Below the pieces are notes generated by a model, which saw only the letters and a list, made by a program, of their open reading frames with translations, was not told the origin of the DNA and did not search any database. Of a DNA stretch of 64,000 nt, positions 46,573 through 54,284 are shown in pieces. Source of the DNA: Carboxylicivirga litoralis (lineage in GTDB: Bacteria; Bacteroidota; Bacteroidia; Bacteroidales; Marinilabiliaceae); NCBI RefSeq assembly GCF_025499605.1, contig NZ_JAFMVC010000007.1:146218-210217 (forward strand), in the 5' to 3' direction. Every line of letters starts with the position of its first letter. Position 1 is the first letter of the stretch. The position numbers were made by a program, and so were the translations under genes.

Positions 46573-46829
46573 AATAAGCTACTAGCTTATAGCTGCCAGT
46601 CCCGATAGCTATCGGGATTATTTACAGCTTGGTTTATGTTAGCTGATAGCAACTAGCCTTTAGCTAATAGCTATTTACAGCTTTGTTATTATTTAGTTCG
46701 AAGTATTTTAAGAAAGATATGAGTAGTGAGATGATTTACATGGTGTAAAAATATAAGATTCAAACAGTAACACCGCTGCTATTCTCATCTCTCTCCTCTT
46801 TTGTCTTTCTTTTTACTACTGACTAATCA
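46573..46829. repeat. Spacer with 'tagct(a/t)atagc' low-complexity and palindromes
   Basis: Contains TAGCTTATAGCTGCCAG, the palindrome CCCGATAGCTATCGGG (about 46604-46619) and AGCCTTTAGCTAATAGC with repeated TTTACAGCTT. No ORF. Typical degenerate intergenic sequence; no promoter placed. Confidence 0.4.
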
Positions 46830-48284
46830 CTATTTTCTACTGACTAACTGTTGACGCGCTTTAAACTCCATAGTACGGATTTTATCCTTGTAGAAGTTAT
46901 GCGCATTCATCTTATTGATATCCAATGAAGCATCAGAGTTATCATCCCAACGACGGCACAGGTATAGTGGGTCATAAATACGTCCAATCTGGAAGTTACG
47001 GCTGATATTCAAACCAAGCGCATAATCTTCACCATAGCTTGTATTTGGCACTTTTACATCGCGCAATACCGGAGTGTAGAATGCACGTGGTGCCCCAAGT
47101 CCGTTAATACGCAAGGCGTTGTTACGTCCGTTTTCAGGCGTCCATTCTTTGTGATCAATTAAGCCCGGAGGAATCTCTTCCAACTTAAAGTTCACCATTT
47201 GATAGCTACCTACTACCATGGCACAATTTTGCTCATAGAAGGCTTTAACAACGCGCTCAATCACTGTTTCATCAATGTATAAATCATCACTATCCAACTG
47301 AATAGCAAATTTACCACAACGCGCATCAGCTACTGCAGCATTCCAGCAGCCACCAATACCCAAGTCATCTCGCTCAGGGATAATATGAATCAATCGCTCA
47401 TCGTTGAATGAACGGATAATTTCAGATGTTTTATCGCTTGAGTGGTTATCCACAATAATCAGGTTAAAAGCAAAATCTGTCTTCTGCTTCAATACGGATT
47501 CGATGGCATCGCCAATGGTTTTTTCGCGGTTTCGAACCGGAATAATCACCGATGCTTCAACCGGAAAATCAGACTCTGTAAACTCAATTTTTGTAAACTC
47601 AGGCTTCAGGTAAGCACCAACTGCCTTTAGGTGAGCCGTGCATGCCACTTCCATTTCAATCTGACGGTCGCGGTTACGAGGATCAACATAGTCAAACATT
47701 TTCTCGCCCGATTGACGTGTATCCATTTCCACCTCGGTATATAACAGCTCAGGCAGATGCATTAGTTCATTTTTCTGCGATACGCGTAAACGTATATCAT
47801 ACAATGCCGCATGCTTATAATCCGCATCCATTGCTTCAACGGCTGTTTTTAATGCATTGGCTTTATAAAGCAATAAAGAACCAAAGTTAAAGTCATCACG
47901 TAAACTACCCTCCTGGTATTCAATAACAGGATGAGCAGATAATTTACCTTCTTTTTGCTCGTAATAATCGGCATAAACCATTCCCGCCCCTGCATCATTA
48001 CAACAGCGTGCCATGCGCTCAAGGGCATTCATACCAATATTTAAAGCCATTGCTTTGGTATAAACAACCACAAACTCACCAGAAATCTCGCCAAGAAGTG
48101 TTTTCCAGGTTTGTGTTGCATCCAATCCTCCTTCAGTCACAACTACTTTTGCACCTTCTACCTCTACTGCTTCTTTAGCAACCACAATTATGTTCGTTGC
48201 TTTCTCCGCTTGAAACGCCTCAATTGTTGGCTTCAATTCCTCCTTATTTGAATAAGGCAGAATACAAGTTATTTTTTCACCCAT
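46830..48284 (-). CDS. Tandem GT-A protein: degenerate N-terminal plus family 2 glycosyltransferase
   Basis: 484 aa. The C-terminal domain (about 240-484) is a canonical GT2: ASVIIPVRNREKTIGDAIES, LIIVDNHSSDKTSEII and the metal/nucleotide motif IQLDSDDLYIDE. The N-terminal domain (1-235) looks like a second, degenerate GT-A fold (ITCILPYSNKEELKPTIEAF, then MVYADYYEQ in place of a clear DxD). Cytosolic, no membrane segment. Acceptor and donor unknown; conserved placement with murein-salvage genes is the only clue. Confidence 0.8.
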   Translation of the reverse strand: MGEKITCILPYSNKEELKPTIEAFQAEKATNIIVVAKEAVEVEGAKVVVTEGGLDATQTWKTLLGEISGEFVVVYTKAMALNIGMNALERMARCCNDAGAGMVYADYYEQKEGKLSAHPVIEYQEGSLRDDFNFGSLLLYKANALKTAVEAMDADYKHAALYDIRLRVSQKNELMHLPELLYTEVEMDTRQSGEKMFDYVDPRNRDRQIEMEVACTAHLKAVGAYLKPEFTKIEFTESDFPVEASVIIPVRNREKTIGDAIESVLKQKTDFAFNLIIVDNHSSDKTSEIIRSFNDERLIHIIPERDDLGIGGCWNAAVADARCGKFAIQLDSDDLYIDETVIERVVKAFYEQNCAMVVGSYQMVNFKLEEIPPGLIDHKEWTPENGRNNALRINGLGAPRAFYTPVLRDVKVPNTSYGEDYALGLNISRNFQIGRIYDPLYLCRRWDDNSDASLDINKMNAHNFYKDKIRTMEFKARQQLVSRK

Positions 48285-48400
48285 TGTATTTTGATTTAGT
48301 CTTTATGTTATTTCTTGGTTCCCACTGATTGCGCTGACATCCGCTGATTCTTTCAAAAAAACGTTCTGCGCTAATCTGCGACATCTGCGGGGTATTTTTC
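48285..48400. repeat. 'aatctgcgacatctgcgg' intergenic repeat
   Basis: TGCGCTGACATCCGCTGATT and GCGCTAATCTGCGACATCTG are inexact inverted versions of one word that is widespread between Bacteroidota genes. Lies between the amidase and glycosyltransferase genes. Confidence 0.45.
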
Positions 48401-51400
48401 TCATTTTTCATAAAAGAACTTCAGAACCTGCTTCATCAATTCATCCCGCTCTTTTTCACTCATCACTGTCTCAAACGGAAAACCCAATATGACAGTTTTG
48501 TACTCTCCATTGTACAGCGTTCCGGCGCTCACATTGTTTTCGTTGTAACGAAAAGCAGTTACCGCATTAATTCCAACAGGTTCAATCCCATCAGGAGCTT
48601 CAACTGTATAAAACACCGGGCTATGTTCCGTATTAAATTCAACCTGCCCTATAAAAATAGGAGCAGCATAATCAGTAGAATAAACGTTTCCATTTTTAAC
48701 TGCATGATTAGTGCGCCACTTAAATCGCAGAACATCGGCGGCAAAATCATTGGCAAGTGTATCATTGTTTAGTTTAATATCAGAACCCACATAAGCTCCA
48801 CTCATAAACACATGCTGCTTATTAACTGTCAATTGCATCACCTTACCCATAAAGGCAGGCGTGTAAATTTTATACTTTGGAGCCTTTCCTTTATAGGATG
48901 TCGTTGTCTTTTCTTCTCCAAGTATAATATCAACAGCCTTGTAAGAAGATGCATCGAACTCAGGTGATTCAAATACTTCATCACTAACCGAAATAAATGA
49001 ATAACCGGCTTTTAAAATAGATTGCCCATGAATAATAACATTGTCACGACTATTACCTTTTATGATTTGACCTTCATCGGTAGCATAACTGGCACCCCAG
49101 CCCGGGCTATCATCATCTATCCAGGGCGATTGTCGGTTAAAGTCATACTGATGCCCCGTGTAAGCATACTCATACTTATCAGGCACACCTTGATCATCCC
49201 ACCAGGCCATACCAGCAAAATTACCTTCATCAACAAAGGCCGGTGCGCTTATGCGATCAAAAGCATTCACCACTAACACCTTTTCTGCCTTCTTTGAAGC
49301 AATTCCAATTGACAAGACTTCACTGGCAAAGCTTTCTCCACCATCGTTAAGAGCCGTTACTTTAAAACTTAGTATCTGCCTTTTTTTAATTTTAGGCAAC
49401 TCATAAGTCGTACCATCCACAACAGTTCCGTTATCAAAACCATTACTCCCAATGCGTGTGTATACTTTATATCTTACGGGAACAGCAGTTGCTTCTAATG
49501 AATCAAGCACTGGTTGCCAACTTAACTGAAAACCTTTGCTCGTTTCGGTCAAAGCTAAATGATCAACCGGTAAAGGCTGCACCACATAATCACGTCCTTC
49601 CTGGAAAGCCTGAAACTTCAGGATGCCCTTATAAATGGCACGACTCACATCGAAACGAAAGTGGGGATCGAGTCCAAACTTCATGTCAGCAAGATTCTGA
49701 TGTGATAATAACTCCAACAACATAGTTGGCACATTTGGCCGCCATGCTTCTGAATATTGCTTATCCCACATACCTCGACGCGTCCATTCCTCATTATATA
49801 AGGCACGAACATCATTGACAATCTGCGTTTGAATAACATCGGTTAAATCGCGACTAGCCAGCTTCGATTGCCCATTGGGAAACACACCATTATCTCGTTC
49901 TGCACTATAAATACCCAATGTGCCAATTACCGAATCATTGGGCGTAACACCTGCATCAGTATGGAAGGCAAAAGCTAAATCAACAGGTATCTTTAGTCCG
50001 CTTACATCTCTGCTGTTTGTTGGTCCGTTTGGCGCCCCCATCAGGTAATCAACCCACTCGCCCCTGCTCTGATAATCATCATTATAATCATTCTTTTCTT
50101 TATTCAAACTATACACTAAGGTATCAGGCATGCCAGCATATTGCAACCAGTAGCGACCAGCTTCCATAAAACGTGGTCGTTGTGACGTTTTCCATGCAAA
50201 TTCCTCAGGATTAACCGCAATTGCCTCTTTCTTTTTAACACCTGTATAGTTTAAAGACCATTGATTAGGCATAATCTCATCTGAAGGACGACGAGCCACA
50301 TTACCCATACCTCCACCTATTTTAATCGCATCTATGGAAATTTGCCCACGGCCTGAGACTTCAATACTTGCGTCTTTCCCTTTATTGAAATCAAAGGAGC
50401 CAAGGTAAACCCATGTCCCACCTCCAAGCTGTTGGTTGACTTCGTAAGACGTTGCTCCACCACTGTGATTAATAGTGTATGTTACTTTATTAGAATTACC
50501 GTCGTTCTGTTGGTATGAAATATATACAGCATACTGCCCTTTCATTGGAATTACAGGAATATAGTCCACTACTTTTCCTTTGGCATCATTCACCATCAGC
50601 GATGTTCCATGCAAAAAAGGATTATCGCCAACAAAAAGCGTATCCTTTAAACCAAAACCAATATCCGAACTGGTGTGTAGCTTCTTCTTAAGCACCAACT
50701 TTGAACCATCAGTTGACCTATCATTATCTATAATAATCTCATTGGTATTAAAACAACGTTCGCGCGGAATATAAGTTAGTGCACCGGCATTTTCTAACAT
50801 TGGTGCTATATAGGGCAATACATAAACCATTGGCGAGATATCCTCTACAGAGCCATATAAACGAGCGCGTTGCCACTCCCACCTATCAAGCTTCGATTCG
50901 TAGTACCAGCCATGACTATGCCACAAGGCCAAATGATTTCCACTTAAGCCCTTTGGATAGAACGCCTGATCCGAACGTGTAATATGCTGCACACTATTGC
51001 TTGTCGATAGACGACTGCTATCAATACCCACAGTTGTATTATATATATTTGGCACTAATGAAGACAGTTCATATCCATTAGCAAATACCTTCATTTTATA
51101 ATCAGATAAACTATCTGGTTGAACTTCCTTTATACTATTAATAAAGCTTTTCACCCTATTTTCACGCCATGGAATATAAGAGAGTGGTTTATTAAAGTAA
51201 TAGGTAAGTACCTTCTGTTGTTCATCAATTAAAAAAGAATCCACGCGAATTTTACCAACATGCTCCCATTCGTTTAATGGATTGTTCCAATTCTGAATAA
51301 ACTCATTTAGATCATTGTTTTTTAATGACCTAAGAGAATTCTGAGCATTACCGATAGTCGAACCTAACAGAACAACTACTAGTACAAAAAGAATATTTAA

Positions 51401-51415
51401 CTTAGCTGTATTCAT
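48401..51415 (-). CDS. Secreted amidase-like protein with golvesin-type insert and C-terminal Fn3-like domain
   Basis: 1004 aa from the ATG at 51415 (a GTG at 51424 is less likely). Signal peptide ends near IGNAQ. N-acetylmuramoyl-L-alanine amidase (Amidase_3-like) elements are spread out: LALWHSHGWYYES (H166/H168), DLAFAFHTDAGVTPND, YSAERDNG and PTMLLELLSHQNLAD (catalytic Glu). Between the first and second element sits a golvesin-like beta-sandwich (AVYISYQQNDGNSNKVTYTI, then GGTWVYLGSFDFNKGKDASI). An Fn3-like domain (RYKVYTRIGSNGF) and a C-terminal domain with WWDDQG follow. It would release stem peptides from glycan strands. Relatives are often labelled xanthan lyase. Confidence 0.8.
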   Translation of the reverse strand: MNTAKLNILFVLVVVLLGSTIGNAQNSLRSLKNNDLNEFIQNWNNPLNEWEHVGKIRVDSFLIDEQQKVLTYYFNKPLSYIPWRENRVKSFINSIKEVQPDSLSDYKMKVFANGYELSSLVPNIYNTTVGIDSSRLSTSNSVQHITRSDQAFYPKGLSGNHLALWHSHGWYYESKLDRWEWQRARLYGSVEDISPMVYVLPYIAPMLENAGALTYIPRERCFNTNEIIIDNDRSTDGSKLVLKKKLHTSSDIGFGLKDTLFVGDNPFLHGTSLMVNDAKGKVVDYIPVIPMKGQYAVYISYQQNDGNSNKVTYTINHSGGATSYEVNQQLGGGTWVYLGSFDFNKGKDASIEVSGRGQISIDAIKIGGGMGNVARRPSDEIMPNQWSLNYTGVKKKEAIAVNPEEFAWKTSQRPRFMEAGRYWLQYAGMPDTLVYSLNKEKNDYNDDYQSRGEWVDYLMGAPNGPTNSRDVSGLKIPVDLAFAFHTDAGVTPNDSVIGTLGIYSAERDNGVFPNGQSKLASRDLTDVIQTQIVNDVRALYNEEWTRRGMWDKQYSEAWRPNVPTMLLELLSHQNLADMKFGLDPHFRFDVSRAIYKGILKFQAFQEGRDYVVQPLPVDHLALTETSKGFQLSWQPVLDSLEATAVPVRYKVYTRIGSNGFDNGTVVDGTTYELPKIKKRQILSFKVTALNDGGESFASEVLSIGIASKKAEKVLVVNAFDRISAPAFVDEGNFAGMAWWDDQGVPDKYEYAYTGHQYDFNRQSPWIDDDSPGWGASYATDEGQIIKGNSRDNVIIHGQSILKAGYSFISVSDEVFESPEFDASSYKAVDIILGEEKTTTSYKGKAPKYKIYTPAFMGKVMQLTVNKQHVFMSGAYVGSDIKLNNDTLANDFAADVLRFKWRTNHAVKNGNVYSTDYAAPIFIGQVEFNTEHSPVFYTVEAPDGIEPVGINAVTAFRYNENNVSAGTLYNGEYKTVILGFPFETVMSEKERDELMKQVLKFFYEK

Positions 51416-51448
51416 ATAAAACACAATAGGATTTTTTTAATGATGGTT

Positions 51449-51479
51449 CAAAAATAGGAAGTTTTTCACAAGATTCAAA
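51449..51479 (-). promoter_or_regulatory. Candidate promoter of the amidase gene
   Basis: Minus strand: TTTG (51479-51476), 19-bp spacer, TATTTTTG (51456-51449). The operator motif at 51483-51502 lies immediately upstream of the -33 element. Confidence 0.55.
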
Positions 51480-51482
51480 TTT

Positions 51483-51502
51483 TTGTCATACATCTTACGT
51501 AT
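51483..51502. promoter_or_regulatory. Operator motif copy 4, centre of the amidase/murK divergent promoter
   Basis: TTGTCATACATCTTACGTAT, 16 of 20 bases identical to copy 1. It sits between the -33 boxes of two divergent promoters, 3 bp from the one and 2 bp from the other. This position is more typical of an activator or of a shared silencer than of a start-site repressor. Confidence 0.6.
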
Positions 51503-51504
51503 TA

Positions 51505-51537
51505 TTTTGAAATATGTCTAATTTATTTATACATTTG
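51505..51537 (+). promoter_or_regulatory. Candidate promoter of murK-murQ
   Basis: Plus strand: TTTTG (51505-51509), 20-bp spacer, TACATTTG (51530-51537). It would give a leader of about 100 nt before the murK ATG. Confidence 0.6.
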
Positions 51538-51619
51538 TAGCGTAATAAGCAATAACTAGCTCTATAATTTAATTAACACAAGCTTAATTACAGCTTATTA
51601 CAAAGAGAGATTAAACCTT

Positions 51620-51639
51620 TTAACACATATCATACAAAT
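51620..51639. promoter_or_regulatory. Operator motif copy 5, in the murK leader
   Basis: TTAACACATATCATACAAAT. The right half (TCATACAAAT) is identical to the regulator-gene copy; the left half is weaker. It ends 5 bp before the murK start codon, downstream of the predicted transcription start. Confidence 0.45.
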
Positions 51640-51644
51640 ACATC

Positions 51645-52484
51645 ATGATACTAATTGCAGATAGCGGATCGACAAAAACAGAATGGTGCCTTACCTCAAA
51701 TGGTAGCATCATTGGTAAATGCATTACAAAAGGCATTAATCCGTTTTACCAAACCTCAACCGACATACTGCAAAATCTAAAGGAGGAATATACATTAAAT
51801 AATACGAAGCCTCAAGAAATTCACTTTTATGGTGCCGGATGCGCCAATGAAGAAAAGAACAATATCGTCAAAAAAGCACTTGCTGAGTTTTTTGACATCG
51901 ATAATATAACTGTCGACAGCGACCTGACTGGTGCAGCACGCTCATTATGCCAGACCCAGACAGGTGTGGCTTGTATACTAGGCACAGGCTCTAACTCGTG
52001 TCGGTATGACGGAAAAACTGTAACACACAATGTTTCACCACTCGGTTTTATTATAGGCGATGAAGGCAGTGGTGCTGTACTTGGGAAAAAACTGGTCAGT
52101 GATATTTTAAAAAATCAATTAAGCCAGGAAACCAAGCAATTGTTTTTTGAAACATACAAAACCGACCAAGCTAATATTTTAGATAATATTTATAAGAAAC
52201 CCTTTCCAAATCGATATATGGCGCAATACTCTAAATTCTTATCTAAAAATATTCATATTAAAGAATTAGAGGCTTTAGTTATCAAAGCTTTTGGTGAGTT
52301 CATTGAGAGAAACCTACTTCAATACCCTAACATCAAAGCACTTGACATTAATTTTACAGGTAGTGTTGCGTTTCACTTCAAAGCACAGCTTGAAACAGCA
52401 TTAAAGAATCATCATTTGAAATTAGGTACAATAAGTCAGGCTCCTATGCAAGGACTTGTTGAATACCATAACTCAGGAAACTAA
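51645..52484 (+). CDS. murK: N-acetylmuramic acid kinase MurK-like (BadF/BadG/BcrA ATPase family)
   Basis: 279 aa. Actin-like ATPase fold: phosphate-1 motif LIADSGSTKTEWCLT, ACILGTGSNSCRYDG, and GDEGSGAVLGKKL. Directly followed (5 bp) by murQ, which uses MurNAc 6-phosphate; hence MurNAc is the likely substrate, as for MurK of Clostridium and Tannerella. GlcNAc might also be accepted. Confidence 0.88.
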   Translation: MILIADSGSTKTEWCLTSNGSIIGKCITKGINPFYQTSTDILQNLKEEYTLNNTKPQEIHFYGAGCANEEKNNIVKKALAEFFDIDNITVDSDLTGAARSLCQTQTGVACILGTGSNSCRYDGKTVTHNVSPLGFIIGDEGSGAVLGKKLVSDILKNQLSQETKQLFFETYKTDQANILDNIYKKPFPNRYMAQYSKFLSKNIHIKELEALVIKAFGEFIERNLLQYPNIKALDINFTGSVAFHFKAQLETALKNHHLKLGTISQAPMQGLVEYHNSGN

Positions 52485-52489
52485 CAGGT

Positions 52490-53317
52490 ATGACTGCAAA
52501 TAAGAGCAAGAAACTAAGCATAACAGAATCTCCTTCGCATTTCGACAATTTGGAAAAAATGTCGGTAGAAGAATTGATTACGAATATTAATAAGGAAGAC
52601 GCCAATGTTCACAGCGCTATACAAAAAGCTTTACCACAAATTAAAGAGCTGGTTGAGCGCATTGTTACACGCATGGAACAAGGTGGTCGTGTATTTTACC
52701 TTGGAGCTGGCACCAGCGGACGCCTGGGCGTACTTGACGCATCGGAACTGCCCCCAACATTTGGTGTTCCTGACAATATGGTGATAGGCTTAATTGCCGG
52801 AGGTGACCGGGCATTACGTCAAGCTGTTGAATCGGCTGAAGATGATGCAGACAAAGCCTGGAATGAATTAGGAGAGTACAAAGTTGATGAACTGGATACC
52901 GTGATTGGCATTGCAGCATCGGGGACGACTCCATATGTTATTGGTGGAATTGAACATGCGCGCAAAAATGGTCTATTAACAGGCTGCATCACATGTAATC
53001 CTAACAGCAAAGTAGCTGCCGTAACAGAATTTCCGATTGAAGCAATTGTAGGACCTGAGTTTGTGACTGGCAGCACACGCTTAAAGGCTGGAACAGCTCA
53101 AAAAATGATCCTGAATATGATTACCACTACCATTATGATTAAACTTGGCAGGGTAAAAGGTAATCGAATGGTTAACATGCAATTGACCAACAAAAAATTA
53201 GTTGACAGAGGTTCTCGCATGATTATGGAAGAACTCAAATTAACTTACGAGGAGTCGAAAGAACTTTTATTAAAGCATGGCTCTGTTAAAAAAGCAATTG
53301 ATGCGCACAATGGTTAG
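52490..53317 (+). CDS. murQ: N-acetylmuramic acid 6-phosphate etherase MurQ
   Basis: 275 aa. SIS domain with FYLGAGTSGRLGVLDASELP and PPTFGVPDNMVIGLIAGGD, then GIAASGTTPYVIGGIEHARK and GPEFVTGSTRLKAGTAQKMI, the full MurQ pattern. Splits the lactyl ether of MurNAc-6-P to GlcNAc-6-P and D-lactate. The D-lactate can be taken by the flavoprotein at 31890-34712. NagA/NagB, the next steps for GlcNAc-6-P, are not in the window. Confidence 0.97.
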   Translation: MTANKSKKLSITESPSHFDNLEKMSVEELITNINKEDANVHSAIQKALPQIKELVERIVTRMEQGGRVFYLGAGTSGRLGVLDASELPPTFGVPDNMVIGLIAGGDRALRQAVESAEDDADKAWNELGEYKVDELDTVIGIAASGTTPYVIGGIEHARKNGLLTGCITCNPNSKVAAVTEFPIEAIVGPEFVTGSTRLKAGTAQKMILNMITTTIMIKLGRVKGNRMVNMQLTNKKLVDRGSRMIMEELKLTYEESKELLLKHGSVKKAIDAHNG

Positions 53318-53336
53318 TTTTAAGTTAATATCTACA

Positions 53337-53374
53337 AAAACGGGTTGTGAATAAAATCACAACCCGTTTTTTTT
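53337..53374. terminator. Bidirectional terminator between murQ and the GntR-type gene
   Basis: Perfect 13-bp stem AAAACGGGTTGTG / CACAACCCGTTTT with an 8-base loop. The plus strand continues as a run of T. It serves the convergent ends of murQ (53317) and the regulator (53390). Confidence 0.9.
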
Positions 53375-53389
53375 ATATCTAAATGAACT

Positions 53390-54112
53390 CTAAACTTCTT
53401 TAAAGTACTTATCGTAGACTTCCATATTACGCTCTAGCAATTCAACAGTATATTGATAAGATTTCTCACTATCCTTTTCTGTTACTGCTTTATAAATCTC
53501 TTTTTGAAGACGCAAGGTATATTCTTTCTCCCCTTCTATATTGGCGTAAATCATATTACGCATTCGAGGCAGCAACGAATAAATCGGCTCCATCGAAATA
53601 ATTACAATTGGATTACCTGTTGCCTTAGCCATATTCATATGAAAGCGGTTAATCAAATCAACTTCAAGCTGCGTGTTATCAGGATTACACCCTTCCAACT
53701 CCTTAATATTAGCCTGCAAAAGTTTTAAATCTTCTTCGCTGCGATTAACAGCAGCCAAGCGACCAATCTCTGGTTCAAAAATTCGCCTTACTTCAATTAT
53801 TTGTCGAATAAGGCTAGAATCAAACTTCATATCATAATAAAGATTCAAAGACTTAATAGCGTCTTCAATCTTCAATTCTGACACATACATTCCACTACCT
53901 TTCTTAATCTCAATTAAGCCACGAGCACTTAATCGACGTAGTGCCTCGCGCAAAGCCGTACGACTAACTGCAAAACTCTCGCACAATTCCTTTTCCGAAG
54001 GGAGTTTAGTGCCGGCAATCAGCTTCTTTGTCCTGATTGCTTCTTCTATTTTTCTTTCTATCTTTTGACTTAAGGTTTGGCTAGTACCTATTTTTCCAAA
54101 AATATCGTCCAT
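53390..54112 (-). CDS. GntR-family transcriptional regulator, FadR subfamily
   Basis: 240 aa from the ATG at 54112. N-terminal winged helix: KLIAGTKLPSEKELCESFAV and SRTALREALRRLSARGLIEI. The C-terminal all-helical FCD domain has RRIFEPEIGRLAA, DLINRFHMNMAKATGNP and a terminal helical pair; His and Asp residues there usually hold a metal and the effector. A motif copy sits 12 bp upstream of its own ATG. A murein-derived effector such as MurNAc-6-P or a dipeptide is proposed. Confidence 0.92.
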   Translation of the reverse strand: MDDIFGKIGTSQTLSQKIERKIEEAIRTKKLIAGTKLPSEKELCESFAVSRTALREALRRLSARGLIEIKKGSGMYVSELKIEDAIKSLNLYYDMKFDSSLIRQIIEVRRIFEPEIGRLAAVNRSEEDLKLLQANIKELEGCNPDNTQLEVDLINRFHMNMAKATGNPIVIISMEPIYSLLPRMRNMIYANIEGEKEYTLRLQKEIYKAVTEKDSEKSYQYTVELLERNMEVYDKYFKEV

Positions 54113-54122
54113 CAATTATTGT

Positions 54123-54142
54123 TCTTAATACATCATACAAAT
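54123..54142. promoter_or_regulatory. Operator motif copy 6, regulator gene (autoregulation)
   Basis: TCTTAATACATCATACAAAT. It shares the TA-ACATC-TAC-AAT core with the copies at 37049 and 38644 and overlaps a good -7 box TAGATTTG (54145-54138, minus strand). No clear -33 at the proper distance. Confidence 0.6.
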
Positions 54143-54231
54143 CTAGAATATTTTAAGCAAAATTCACCATCAAAAATGCATTGTTCGTCATTTTTTAGGT
54201 GGAATAACTTTCAAAACCTTACCCTCTTGTT

Positions 54232-54260
54232 CAAAAAAAGGGATGACAGATGCCATCCCT
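54232..54260 (-). terminator. Intrinsic terminator of trxB
   Basis: Minus strand: AGGGATG (54260-54254), 8-base loop, CATCCCT (54245-54239), then a run of T (54239-54232). Starts 25 bp after the trxB stop. Confidence 0.85.
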
Positions 54261-54284
54261 TCACTATATTTTCAAAAATATAAT

